Source: an uncultured Prevotellaceae bacterium (GTDB taxonomy: Bacteria; Bacteroidota; Bacteroidia; Bacteroidales; Bacteroidaceae). From it: a stretch of 64,000 nt of DNA. Under the pieces are notes generated by a model, which worked only from the letters and a program-made list of their open reading frames with translations, did no database searches and was not told the origin of the DNA. The stretch is taken from contig ONCG01000025.1 of assembly GCA_900316285.1 (NCBI GenBank), positions 1 through 64,000 on the forward strand, in the 5' to 3' direction. This document shows positions 51,310 to 59,982 of this stretch, in pieces. Position 1 is the first letter of the stretch, and every line of letters begins with the position of its first letter. The position numbers were made by a program, and so were the translations under genes.

Positions 51310-51687
51310 ATGAACAAGACGAAAGTTGTCATCACCGCAATGCTTGTTGCGGTGATGGCTTTCTCTTCCTGCAATAAGGAAAAATCTGCAGCAAAGGAGC
51401 TGGTGAAGGAGTTCCTGAAGGAAAACCTCGTGAGCGAAGATTACAAGGTGTTGTACTGTTACGACTTGTCAACGACGAAGTTCGTCACCGACTCGATGTG
51501 CCAAGAGATGCGCGCCAAGATGGCAAGCAACAAACGGTTCAAGCCCAACATGCACTATGCCGAGGGTCCCGCGTCGAAGAATTTGCATTTCATCCGTGTG
51601 AAATACCGCGTCGACAAGGATACTGTTTACCAAACCTTCTATCTCGACGAGCAGCAAACACGCGTGGTGGCATTCAAGGAGAATTAA
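51310..51687 (+). CDS. Small lipoprotein of unknown function
   Basis: Protein of 125 residues with a lipobox: MNKTKVVITAMLVAVMAFSS followed by CNKEKS, cysteine at residue 21. The mature part contains two or three beta strands (YKVLYCYDLSTTKFVTD, LHFIRVKYRVDKDTVYQTFY). I do not recognise a domain. It follows pepD closely and precedes the tkt promoter, so it may be co-transcribed with pepD. Confidence 0.75.
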   Translation: MNKTKVVITAMLVAVMAFSSCNKEKSAAKELVKEFLKENLVSEDYKVLYCYDLSTTKFVTDSMCQEMRAKMASNKRFKPNMHYAEGPASKNLHFIRVKYRVDKDTVYQTFYLDEQQTRVVAFKEN

Positions 51688-51738
51688 GAGAATAACTACT
51701 TTTTCACCGTTTCATTTCCCTAACTGCATTTTTTTTGC

Positions 51739-51746
51739 TACCTTTG
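51739..51746 (+). promoter_or_regulatory. tkt promoter -7 element
   Basis: TACCTTTG after TTTTTTTTGC, 48 bp before the tkt ATG at 51795. It excludes the in-frame upstream start. Confidence 0.7.
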
Positions 51747-51794
51747 CAAACAAGAATAAGAATCAATAATTCTATAACAAAACACTATCAAACA

Positions 51795-53804
51795 ATGAAC
51801 GACAACAAAGTAATGATGCGTGCAGCCGACAACATCCGCATTCTGGCTGCAGCAATGGTCGAAAAGGCCAAGAGTGGTCATCCTGGTGGCGCTATGGGCG
51901 GTGCCGATTTCATCAATACACTTTATTCGGAGTTCCTCGTATACGATCCCGAACATCCCGAGTGGGAAGGTCGCGACCGCTTCTTCCTCGATCCCGGCCA
52001 CATGGCCCCGATGCTCTACTCGCAGCTCTGCCTCATCGGCAAGTACACGCTGGAGGACCTGCAGAACCTGCGTCAGTGGGGAAGCGTCACTCCCGGACAC
52101 CCCGAGCGCGAAATCGCACGCGGCATTGAGAACACCAGCGGTCCTCTCGGACAGGGCCACACCTTCGCCGTGGGTGCTGCTATCGCTGCTAAGTTCCTGA
52201 AGGCTCGCCTGGGCGACGTGATGAATCAGACCATCTATGCATACATCTCTGACGGTGGTGTGCAGGAGGAAATCTCGCAGGGCGCTGGCCGTATCGCCGG
52301 TAACCTGGGTCTCGACAACCTCATCATGTTCTACGATGCCAACGACATCCAGCTCTCCACCCGTACGGAAGTGGTGACCTGCGAGGACACCGCTAAGAAG
52401 TATGAGGCTTGGGGATGGTTCGTACAGAACATCGACGGCAACGACGTCGACCAGATTCGCGAGGCTCTCCGCAAGGCTCAGGCCGAGAAGGAACGTCCAA
52501 GTCTCATCATCGGTCATTGCGTCATGGGTAAGGGTGCCCGTAAGGCCGACGGCTCCAGCTACGAGAGCAACTGCGCTACACACGGTGCTCCGCTTGGCGG
52601 CGACAACTTCGTGCAGACAATGAAGAACCTCGGTGCCGATCCAGAGAATCCCTTCCAGGTATTCCCCGAGGTGCAGGAACTCTACGCAAAGCGTGCTGAG
52701 GAACTGAAGAAGATCTGCGCCGAGCGCTATGCTCAGAAGGCTGAATGGGCAAAGGCCAATCCCGAAAAGGCTGCTCTCATGGAAGAGTGGTTCAGCGGCA
52801 AGGCTCCGAAGATCGACTGGACAGCTGTTCAGCAGAAGGCTGGTGCCGCCACACGTGGTGCTTCGGCAACCGTTCTGAGCGTACTCGCCGAGCAGGTTCC
52901 CAACATGATTTGTGCTTCGGCCGACCTCTCGAACTCTGATAAGACCGACGGCTTCCTGAAGAAGACGCACAACATCGTGAAGGGCGACTTCACGGGTGCA
53001 TTCTTCCAGGCTGGTGTGGCTGAGCTCACAATGGCTTGCTGCTGCATCGGTATGGCTCTGCACGGTGGTGTCATCCCCGCTTGCGGTACGTTCTTCGTAT
53101 TCAGTGACTACATGAAACCCGCCGTTCGTATGGCTGCTCTGATGGAACTGCCCGTGAAGTTCATCTGGACTCACGACGCCTTCCGTGTGGGCGAGGATGG
53201 TCCTACGCATGAGCCCGTTGAGCAGGAGGCACAGATCCGCCTGATGGAGAAGCTGAAGAACCACCACGGCCGCAACTCGATGCTCGTGCTGCGTCCCGCC
53301 GATGCCGAGGAGACCACCGTCTGCTGGCGTATGGCAATGGAGAACACGCTCACGCCGACGGCCCTCATCTTCTCGCGTCAGAACATCGACATGCTGCCCG
53401 AGGGCAACGACTACAATCAGGCCACCAAGGGTGCTTATGTGGTTGCCGGTAGCGATGAGGACTACGATGTCATCCTGTTGGCCAGCGGCTCTGAGGTTTC
53501 CACACTCGAGGCTGGTGCCAAGCTCCTCCGCGCCGACGGCGTGAAGGTTCGCCTGGTGAGCGTTCCCTCCGAGGGATTGTTCCGTTCGCAGCCCGTTGAG
53601 TATCAGCAGAGCGTGCTCCCCGCAGGCAAGAAGAAGTTCGGTATGACCGCTGGTCTGCCCGTCACCCTCGAAGGTCTTGTAGGCGCCGACGGTTGCGTCT
53701 GGGGTCTCAACAGCTTCGGCTTCTCCGCTCCCTACAAGGTGCTCGACGAGAAGCTCGGCTACAACGGCCAGAACGTCTATGAGCAGGTGAAGAAGCTGCT
53801 GTAA
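51795..53804 (+). CDS. tkt: Transketolase
   Basis: Protein of 669 residues starting MNDNKVMMRAADNIRILAAA. Thiamine-diphosphate binding is seen in KAKSGHPGGAMGGADF (residues about 23-38) and the GDG-like YISDGGVQEEISQGAG, NLIMFYDANDIQLS region. The pyrimidine-binding half contains GVAELTMACCCIGMALHGG, FFVFSDYMKPAVRMAALM and THDAFRVGEDGPTHEPVEQ. It exchanges two-carbon units in the non-oxidative pentose phosphate pathway. rpiB, which acts in the same pathway, follows after a four-helix-bundle gene. Confidence 0.97.
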   Translation: MNDNKVMMRAADNIRILAAAMVEKAKSGHPGGAMGGADFINTLYSEFLVYDPEHPEWEGRDRFFLDPGHMAPMLYSQLCLIGKYTLEDLQNLRQWGSVTPGHPEREIARGIENTSGPLGQGHTFAVGAAIAAKFLKARLGDVMNQTIYAYISDGGVQEEISQGAGRIAGNLGLDNLIMFYDANDIQLSTRTEVVTCEDTAKKYEAWGWFVQNIDGNDVDQIREALRKAQAEKERPSLIIGHCVMGKGARKADGSSYESNCATHGAPLGGDNFVQTMKNLGADPENPFQVFPEVQELYAKRAEELKKICAERYAQKAEWAKANPEKAALMEEWFSGKAPKIDWTAVQQKAGAATRGASATVLSVLAEQVPNMICASADLSNSDKTDGFLKKTHNIVKGDFTGAFFQAGVAELTMACCCIGMALHGGVIPACGTFFVFSDYMKPAVRMAALMELPVKFIWTHDAFRVGEDGPTHEPVEQEAQIRLMEKLKNHHGRNSMLVLRPADAEETTVCWRMAMENTLTPTALIFSRQNIDMLPEGNDYNQATKGAYVVAGSDEDYDVILLASGSEVSTLEAGAKLLRADGVKVRLVSVPSEGLFRSQPVEYQQSVLPAGKKKFGMTAGLPVTLEGLVGADGCVWGLNSFGFSAPYKVLDEKLGYNGQNVYEQVKKLL

Positions 53805-53810
53805 AACATT

Positions 53811-53930
53811 GTCGGACGGGTCGGTTTTCCGACTCGTCCGACTTGCTTAATTGTCCAACCTGCCTGCCCCGTCCGACCTGTCCGACTTGTCTGACTAGTC
53901 CGACAAGTCCGACAAGTCCGACAAGTCCGG
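53811..53930 (+). terminator. Hairpin and GTCCGACAA repeats after tkt
   Basis: GTCGGACGGGTCGG (53811-53824) pairs with CCGACTCGTCCGAC (53829-53842), one G-T pair, four-T loop. It is a likely tkt terminator although only TTGCTTAATTG follows. Degenerate GTCCGAC(AA/CT) repeats continue to about 53930, becoming perfect 9-mers at the end. Confidence 0.65.
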
Positions 53931-53978
53931 TCCCAAATCAACCATCCACTCACCTCCCAATCAAAATAATACAATCCC

Positions 53979-54533
53979 ATGAACACCTTCCTGCACAACA
54001 ATGGCGGCTATCGCAAACTAAGAGTTTATCAAGTGACAGTCATCATTCATGACATCACTTACTACTTTGCCAATCGCTATTTTGTGAAAGGAGATCGTAC
54101 CATCGACCAGATGATACAAGCTGCAAGGTCAGGGAAGCAAAACATTGCTGAAGGAAGTGAAGCATCAACCACCTCGCGTGAAACAGAGATCAAGCTAACG
54201 AATGTGGCAAAGGCGAGTCTGGAAGAATTGCTCGTCGATTACGAAGACTACCTGCGACAACATGGCTTGTCTAAATGGGATGCAAATCATCCGCGTTATG
54301 AGAGAATGCGTGCTTTTGTGTGCAGCAACCAGTTCAATGAGGATTATCAGAATTTGATCCCGAGACTCAATGAGGAAGAGTTATGCAATTTGTGCATAAC
54401 ACTCATTAACCAGTCAACCTATATGCTTCGCAAACTGATAGAACGTCAGCAGCAGCAATTCTTACAGGAGGGAGGAATTAGGGAGCAGATGTACAAGGCT
54501 CGTCTAGCAGCGAGGACAGTTCCGACAAAATAA
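53979..54533 (+). CDS. Four-helix-bundle protein (23S rRNA IVP family)
   Basis: Protein of 184 residues. The core YRKLRVYQVTVIIHDITYYF, VKGDRTIDQMIQAARSGKQN, NIAEGSEASTTSRETEI and ASLEELLVDYEDYLRQH matches the four-helix-bundle family named after proteins in 23S rRNA intervening sequences; Avd of diversity-generating retroelements shares the fold. A C-terminal suffix (CNLCITLINQSTYMLRKLIE) is typical of the Bacteroidales version. It probably binds nucleic acid as a pentamer. It sits between tkt and rpiB, is AT-richer than both, and is preceded by repeats, which suggests insertion. No reverse transcriptase is near. Confidence 0.88.
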   Translation: MNTFLHNNGGYRKLRVYQVTVIIHDITYYFANRYFVKGDRTIDQMIQAARSGKQNIAEGSEASTTSRETEIKLTNVAKASLEELLVDYEDYLRQHGLSKWDANHPRYERMRAFVCSNQFNEDYQNLIPRLNEEELCNLCITLINQSTYMLRKLIERQQQQFLQEGGIREQMYKARLAARTVPTK

Positions 54534-54567
54534 GCCATCTCAACATTATAAATCATCTAAATCAGAA

Positions 54568-55023
54568 ATGATGAAAGAAGTAAAAACACCATCAACAATC
54601 GGCATCGCCTCCGATCACGCTGGCTTTGCCTTAAAACAGTTCGTGAAGAAATACCTCGAGGAGAAAGGCTTCGAATACAAGGACTACGGCACCTATACCG
54701 AGGACTCGTGCGACTACTCAGACTTCGGTCACGCCCTGGCTCGCGGCATCGAGGAAGGTGAAGTCTATCCTGGCATCGCTATCTGCGGTTCGGGCGAAGG
54801 TATCAACATGACGCTCAACAAGCACCAGTCCATTCGTGCTGGCCTCTGCTGGATTCCCGAAATTGCCCACCTCATCCGCCAGCACAACAACGCCAATGTG
54901 CTCGTGATGCCTGGCCGCTTCATCGATGAAGACATGGCCCGTAAAATCATGGATGAGTTCTTCGCCACCGAATTCGAAGGCGGACGCCACCAGCGCCGTA
55001 TCGATAAGATTCCCGTGCAGTAA
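54568..55023 (+). CDS. rpiB: Ribose 5-phosphate isomerase B
   Basis: Protein of 151 residues. Typical motifs are IGIASDHAGFALKQFVKKY, YKDYGTYTEDSCDYSDF, the active-site cysteine in GIAICGSGEGINMTLNK, and NVLVMPGRFIDEDMA. It interconverts ribose and ribulose 5-phosphate, and acts with transketolase, whose gene lies upstream. A strong terminator follows. Confidence 0.96.
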   Translation: MMKEVKTPSTIGIASDHAGFALKQFVKKYLEEKGFEYKDYGTYTEDSCDYSDFGHALARGIEEGEVYPGIAICGSGEGINMTLNKHQSIRAGLCWIPEIAHLIRQHNNANVLVMPGRFIDEDMARKIMDEFFATEFEGGRHQRRIDKIPVQ

Positions 55024-55059
55024 TTTTTCTGCAAGGGGAATCCCTTCAAATCAACTAAA

Positions 55060-55105
55060 ACAGGTTGACGCATTCTGATGTTATGGAATGCATCAACCTG
55101 TTTTT
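55060..55105 (+). terminator. Terminator of rpiB
   Basis: ACAGGTTGACGCATTC (55060-55075) pairs with GAATGCATCAACCTGT (55086-55101), one mismatch, 10-base loop. A-rich bases precede and TTTTC follows. Strong stem. Confidence 0.9.
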
Positions 55106-55186
55106 CTTTATAATCACGAAAAAACAAGAGTGCTTTTGCACTCAAGATATCGAACCATTTCTTGTGCGACTCACAAAAGAGCTTGA

Positions 55187-55560
55187 AAAGCAATGAGTTA
55201 GTGATGCTGGAGCAGTGCTTTGATGCGTGTGGAGCAGTACTTTGGTGAGTGCGGAGCAATGCTTTGGTGGGTAGAGAGCAATGAGGTTGAGAAGTAAATT
55301 AAGTGAGTTTGTTTTATAAATTAACTTGAATTGAAAAGTAAATTAAGTTAATTTGATGAGTAAATTAAGTTAATTTATAGAGTAAAATAAGTTAATTTAC
55401 TAAGTAAAATAAGTTAATTTACCGAACAAATTAAGTTAATTTGCTGAATAAAGTAAGTTGTTTTATAAAATGAGAACAATATTCTTCATTCACTGGAACA
55501 TTGCTTTGTAATCACGAGAGCAATATTCTACATTCACGAGAGCAGTGGTTTAGGAGAAAG
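55187..55560 (+). repeat. 17-unit array with exact 22 bp period
   Basis: Seventeen consecutive 22 bp units start at 55187. Units 1-5 resemble GGAGCAGTGCTTTGATG; units 6-13 change to AATTAAGTTAATTTGATG-type; units 14-17 return to AGAGCAATATTCTACATTC-type. The register never slips, although neighbouring blocks differ strongly. No spacers and no open frame. This occupies most of the 850 bp between rpiB and the AlaX-like gene. Confidence 0.92.
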
Positions 55561-55613
55561 AAAGGAATGAAATGGGGGACAAAACAGAAAATAGGTCAAG
55601 CATAGTTTGTCTC

Positions 55614-55743
55614 GCTACCACCCCTAACCCCTCCTCCCCGGAGGAGGGGACTACGCTGGGTGCAACCTATGAAACAACAAAAAGAAGGAGGGGACTACGC
55701 TGGGTGCCACCCTTGACATAGCCAAAAGAAGGAGGGGGCTACG
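55614..55743. repeat. CCCCTCC palindrome and 44 bp direct repeats
   Basis: GCTACCACCCCTAACCCCTC... (55614-55653) is another copy of the arm of the 41.6 kb element. GGAGGGGACTACGCTGGGTG starts at 55643 and again at 55687, and a third partial copy (GGAGGGGGCTACG) at 55731: a 44 bp period, twice 22. Confidence 0.8.
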
Positions 55744-55767
55744 TAACTTTGGGGGCGAATACTAAAA

Positions 55768-55792
55768 AAGGCTCGCGCAAATGGCGAGCCTT
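55768..55792 (-). terminator. Terminator of AlaX-like gene
   Basis: AAGGCTCGC and GCGAGCCTT form a perfect 9 bp stem with a 7-base loop. On the minus strand TTTTTAG follows, about 80 bp after the AlaX-like stop. Confidence 0.8.
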
Positions 55793-55873
55793 GAGGGGTA
55801 TGAACGTTATTTCCTGCGGGGAGGAAGTGTTCAGAGATTGCTGAAAGGGGACGCTGACGACTAAAAATGTGGT

Positions 55874-56374
55874 TCAGACGATTTTGTAGCGGATGCGGAA
55901 CGAACGCTTGTCGTTGTCCCAGTTGGTGCCGAGGAGTTCGAAACGGCCAATCTGGGAGGTGGAGCGGACATGCTTGCCGATGCAGGGACAAACGTCGAAG
56001 TCACCGATGCGGACAAGGCGAATGGTCTCTGAGGCGTCGTCGGGCAGGCGGTCGAGCGAGATGTGGGCATCGGGAGAATCCTCGTCGGCACTGAACACCA
56101 GTCCTTCCAGCTCAGCCCGTGTGTGGAACTCGAACGTCACCGGCAGGTCGTCATCAATCAGCTGGTTCATCTGTCGCACGATGGCCTGTTCGTCTTTACG
56201 ATCAGGCTTGCGGTCGAGAATCCACGAAATCTTGCTCTTCTTCCGCTCTATATGTGCATTGTTCGACCGCTCGCAGCCAAACAAACGCTGCATCACCTGG
56301 TTCAGCAGATGCTCTGCGGTATGTGCGGGCGGAAACTCGTCTTTATTGTGATCGTTCAGTATGTAGTCGTCCAT
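55874..56374 (-). CDS. AlaX-like tRNA editing protein
   Basis: Protein of 166 residues. The HxxxH zinc motif is HTAEHLLNQVM (residues 18-28), and the second metal site is CPCIGKHVRSTSQIG (about residues 129-143). This is the SAD domain shared by alanyl- and threonyl-tRNA synthetase editing sites, here without a synthetase. It probably hydrolyses mischarged tRNA such as Ser-tRNA-Ala. It follows the GH13 gene by 29 bp on the same strand. Confidence 0.85.
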   Translation of the reverse strand: MDDYILNDHNKDEFPPAHTAEHLLNQVMQRLFGCERSNNAHIERKKSKISWILDRKPDRKDEQAIVRQMNQLIDDDLPVTFEFHTRAELEGLVFSADEDSPDAHISLDRLPDDASETIRLVRIGDFDVCPCIGKHVRSTSQIGRFELLGTNWDNDKRSFRIRYKIV

Positions 56375-56403
56375 ATATAATAAATAGGTGTAGATATCGG
56401 TTT

Positions 56404-58071
56404 TTAGATTTTATAGATGCGTCCATTACACGGCGGAATCTCTACATGTATCGGTACGTCAGCTTTCATCGGCAACACGCACTTCTCATCCGTCAGCAAA
56501 TCGGTAGCTGCAAATTCACCTTCCGCCAAACCCAGATAATCAAATGCATGACTTGGAATGCTCACATCGATGGAAGCCGGTTCGTCGGCGAAGTTCACGA
56601 CAACAAGCAGGGCCTCTCCCCCTGCCCTCCCCTGCAGGGAGGAAGCCTCTTTACGCAGGAATGCATACTGGCGGTCGCCGATGTGCTGGTTGACGTACAT
56701 GAGGTCGAACATCTGTCCTTCGGTAACGGCAGGTTCTGTGCGTGAGATGTTGAGGATGCGCTTATGCAGTTCGTAGAGCGACTGCTCGTCGGCTGTGAGT
56801 TCGCCAGCATCGGCGCGGCAGAGTGTGTCGATGGACCAATAGTCGAAGATGGTCGTTCGACCGTCGTGACCGCTGAAGCCTTCCTGGTCCATGCCTCGTT
56901 CACCATATTCCTCGCCGGCATAGAGCATGAAGGGATTCGTTCCCAACATAGCGCTGACGATGAGTGCCGGCACGCCCTTTCGTCCGTCGGCAGCGAAGAA
57001 GTCGCAGGCAATGCGCTGTTCGTCGTGATTCTCGAGGAAGTAGAGCATGTGCTGACGAATGTCGTCGACTGCCTGCCATTGCTGAGTGATGTCGGCTGCA
57101 CGACGACGATGACAGACGATGTCGCGCAGCGTGTCGTACATACCCACTTTGTCATAAAGCCAATCGAAGCCTGCAGCGATGTAGTCGCGATAGAGCCAAG
57201 GGTCGTAGATCTCACCGATGAAACGCAAGTCAGGATACTTCTCTTTCACTTGCGGGATGACCCAGCGCCAGAACTCCACTGGAACCATGAACACCATGTC
57301 GCAGCGGAAGGCATCAACACCCTTGCCTGCCCAGAAGAGCAGCACGTCGAGCATCTTGTTCCACGTGTCGGGTATAGGGTCGAAATGACCGATTCGGCCG
57401 GCATAATAGTCTACTCCATAATTGAGTTTCACCGTTTCATACCAGTCGTTGCGGCCGGGAGCATTGTCGAAGTGGTCGTTGCCCGTTGCTTTGGCGGGCA
57501 GCTCCTCATAGGGAAGCAGCTCGCCGTGATAGAGGTCGAGATAAGGCGAGAAGGGCTGTCCGGGACAATAATAGAAATTGTTCTGCGGTGAGAAGCCCTG
57601 CGTGGTGTCGTCGTCCTCGCCGAAGTCGCGTACGCCCTCGGGCTTTGCCACACTACGGTACTCACGAGCCACGTGGTTTGGCACGAAGTCGATGACCACC
57701 TTCAGTCCTGCCCGATGGGTGCGTGCCACAAGCCGCTGGAACTCATCCATGCGCTTTCTGACATTCTGTGCCAAGTCGGGATCAACGTCGTAATAGTCGG
57801 CGATGGCGTAAGGCGACCCTGCCCTACCCTTCACTACAGCTGGATGTTGGCGCGGAATGCCGAAACGAGTGTAGTCGGTCATCGTCGCATGACGTATGAT
57901 ACCGGTATACCACACATGCGACACGCCCAGCTCACGAAGGTTCTTGAGCACCGTGGGCGTGAAGTCGGCCATCTTTCCACAGCCGTTTTCCTCGATGGTT
58001 CCGTTCTCCTTACGCGCCGTATTACGGTTTCCATAGAGACGCGTAAAGACTTGATATATAATAGGTTTCAA
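56404..58071 (-). CDS. GH13 alpha-amylase-family enzyme, cytoplasmic
   Basis: Protein of 555 residues without signal peptide. GH13 regions: VVIDFVPNHVAREY (region I), GVDAFRCDMVFMVP with the nucleophile aspartate (region II), RFIGEIYDPWLY with the acid/base glutamate (region III) and YFLENHDEQRIA (region IV). The barrel starts IIYQVFTRLYGNRNTA, and a C-terminal beta domain follows (LLVVVNFADEPASIDV). It probably acts on internal alpha-glucans or maltodextrins. Near residue 480 a short extra segment (SSLQGRAGGE) is encoded by a GC-rich palindromic repeat. The AlaX-like gene is downstream. Confidence 0.92.
   Translation of the reverse strand: MKPIIYQVFTRLYGNRNTARKENGTIEENGCGKMADFTPTVLKNLRELGVSHVWYTGIIRHATMTDYTRFGIPRQHPAVVKGRAGSPYAIADYYDVDPDLAQNVRKRMDEFQRLVARTHRAGLKVVIDFVPNHVAREYRSVAKPEGVRDFGEDDDTTQGFSPQNNFYYCPGQPFSPYLDLYHGELLPYEELPAKATGNDHFDNAPGRNDWYETVKLNYGVDYYAGRIGHFDPIPDTWNKMLDVLLFWAGKGVDAFRCDMVFMVPVEFWRWVIPQVKEKYPDLRFIGEIYDPWLYRDYIAAGFDWLYDKVGMYDTLRDIVCHRRRAADITQQWQAVDDIRQHMLYFLENHDEQRIACDFFAADGRKGVPALIVSAMLGTNPFMLYAGEEYGERGMDQEGFSGHDGRTTIFDYWSIDTLCRADAGELTADEQSLYELHKRILNISRTEPAVTEGQMFDLMYVNQHIGDRQYAFLRKEASSLQGRAGGEALLVVVNFADEPASIDVSIPSHAFDYLGLAEGEFAATDLLTDEKCVLPMKADVPIHVEIPPCNGRIYKI
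56612..56646. repeat. GC-rich palindromic repeat inside GH13 coding sequence
   Basis: CTGCCCTCCCCTGCAGGGAGG lies within the GH13 gene and resembles the intergenic CCCCTCC...GGAGGGG repeats. In the protein it adds roughly ten residues in a loop before a conserved LLVVVNF strand, keeping the frame. Confidence 0.6.
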
Positions 58072-58126
58072 GAGATTGACTAATTACTTTGTTTACGGTT
58101 GACTGATTGACGATTGACCATTAAAA

Positions 58127-59926
58127 TCAGAAGCTCTTCAAACCTACTGTCTTATTGAACACGATGTGATCAGGCGTGCTGTCGGGATCGGCCATGAAGT
58201 AACCGATGCGCTGGAACTGCAGATACTGTCCGGGCTGCATTGTTGCTGCGAAAGGCTCCACATAGCAATTCTTCAGCACGTGCAGCGAGTCGGGATTGAT
58301 GATCTGCTTCATAGCTGTCACAGCGTCGCACTGCTGCTCCTCGCGGATGGCAGCCATATCGTCGCGCGGGTTCTCCACCTTCCACAGACGCTCATAGAGG
58401 CGCACCTCGGCCTGTACGGCATGTGCGCAGCTCACCCAGTGGAGCGTCTTTCCCTTGATCTTACGATTGGCGCCGGGCATTCCGCTGCGCGTCTCGGGAT
58501 CATAGGTGCAATAGATGGTGGTGACGCGGCCGTCGGCATCCACCTCGTAAGGCTGACTTCCGTCGGGCATTGTCTCAGGACACTGTATGATATAAGCATT
58601 CTTCAGGCGCACCTCCTTACCAGGAGCCAAGCGCATGAACTTCTTTTCGGCAACGGCCTGGAAGTCGTCGCGCTCAATCCAAATCTCGCGGCTGAACTCA
58701 ACGGTGTGTGTTCCGTCGGCCTCGTTTTCGGGATTGTTGATGGCGGTGAGCTGTTCGATCTGTCCCTCGGGATAGTTGGTGATGACCACGCGAACAGGGT
58801 CGAGGACGGCAGACACACGCAACGCACGACTGTTCAGGTCGTCGCGAACGGCACTCTCCAGCAGCTGAATCTCGTTCAGGGCATCGTAGGTGGTGTAGCC
58901 AATCTTCTTAATGAACTTCACAATGCTTTCAGGACTGTAACCACGACGACGGAAGCCACAGATGGTCGGCATGCGGGGATCGTCCCAACCGCTCACCAGA
59001 TGCTCGTTGACAAGTGCCAACAGATTGCGCTTCGACATAAGGGTGTAGCTCAGGTTCAGCTTGTTGAACTCCGTCTGGCGCGGTCCCTGGTAGACATCCA
59101 GCTTATCGAGTTTCGACAGATAGCCCTTCGATTCGGGATTGGGCAGCGTGCCCAGCCATTCCTTCATCCAGCCAACGAACAGGTCGTACAAGGGTCGGTG
59201 CTCCACAAACTCCAGCGTGCAGAGCGAGTGGGTGACACCCTCCAGATAGTCGCACTGGCCGTGGGTGAAGTCGTACATGGGATAGGCGTTCCACTTTGAG
59301 CCCGTTTTCACGTGGGGAATGTTCAGCACACGATAGATAAGCGGATCGCGGAAGAGCATGTTGGGATGGGCCATATCGATCTTAGCACGCAGCACAAGGG
59401 TTCCAGGCTGGCACTCGCCGCTGTTCATGAACTCAAACAAGCGCAGGTTCTCCTCAACGGGACGGTCGCGGAACGGGCTGTTCTGACCCGGGCTGGTGGT
59501 GGTTCCCTTCTGCTGGGCAATCACTTCAGCACTCTGTTCGTCGACATAGGCGCGTCCCTGCTTGATGAGCCACACGGCAAAATCCCAGAGTTCCTGGAAG
59601 TAGTCGCTGGCATAATAGACATTTGCCCACTTGAATCCCAGCCACTTGATGTCGCGCTCAATGCTCTCGATGTACTCGGTGTCTTCCTTCTGGGGGTTCG
59701 TATCGTCGAAACGAAGGTTGCAGATGCCGCCGTTGTTTTCGGCTACACCGAAGTCCATAGCGATGGCCTTAGCGTGTCCGATGTGCAGATAGCCATTGGG
59801 TTCTGGCGGGAAACGTGTCTGCAGGCGTCCTCCGTTCTTGCCTTCGGCAAGGTCTTTCTCTACAATCTGTTCTACAAAACTCAGCGATTTCTTCTCCTCT
59901 ACGGGGTTCTGGTCGTTTGTTGCCAT
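58127..59926 (-). CDS. glnS: Glutaminyl-tRNA synthetase
   Basis: Protein of 599 residues from ATG 59926 (MATNDQNPVEEKKSLSFVEQ); the longer frame upstream crosses the promoter. Class I signatures: PPEPNGYLHIGHAKA (HIGH, residues 48-51) and LMSKRNLL (KMSKS equivalent). GlnRS-specific segments include NLRFDDTNPQKEDTEYIESI and TLEFVEHRPLYDLFVGW. The C-terminal anticodon-binding beta barrels are complete, ending FNKTVGLKSF. It charges tRNA-Gln directly with glutamine. Divergent from fabD. Confidence 0.97.
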   Translation of the reverse strand: MATNDQNPVEEKKSLSFVEQIVEKDLAEGKNGGRLQTRFPPEPNGYLHIGHAKAIAMDFGVAENNGGICNLRFDDTNPQKEDTEYIESIERDIKWLGFKWANVYYASDYFQELWDFAVWLIKQGRAYVDEQSAEVIAQQKGTTTSPGQNSPFRDRPVEENLRLFEFMNSGECQPGTLVLRAKIDMAHPNMLFRDPLIYRVLNIPHVKTGSKWNAYPMYDFTHGQCDYLEGVTHSLCTLEFVEHRPLYDLFVGWMKEWLGTLPNPESKGYLSKLDKLDVYQGPRQTEFNKLNLSYTLMSKRNLLALVNEHLVSGWDDPRMPTICGFRRRGYSPESIVKFIKKIGYTTYDALNEIQLLESAVRDDLNSRALRVSAVLDPVRVVITNYPEGQIEQLTAINNPENEADGTHTVEFSREIWIERDDFQAVAEKKFMRLAPGKEVRLKNAYIIQCPETMPDGSQPYEVDADGRVTTIYCTYDPETRSGMPGANRKIKGKTLHWVSCAHAVQAEVRLYERLWKVENPRDDMAAIREEQQCDAVTAMKQIINPDSLHVLKNCYVEPFAATMQPGQYLQFQRIGYFMADPDSTPDHIVFNKTVGLKSF

Positions 59927-59974
59927 GATGTTATCTTTGCTTATAGTTTTTATTACTTTTCTGATTTTAAGTTG

Positions 59975-59982
59975 CAAAAATA
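59975..59982 (-). promoter_or_regulatory. glnS promoter -7 element
   Basis: On the minus strand TATTTTTG followed by CAAC, 48 bp before the glnS start. The 335 bp between glnS and fabD holds no gene; it also contains a plus-strand TAACTTTG at 60026-60033. Confidence 0.6.

Noticed and set aside
53979-54533. Accessory protein of a diversity-generating retroelement
   Set aside because: The fold is shared with Avd, but no reverse transcriptase, template repeat or variable gene is visible nearby.
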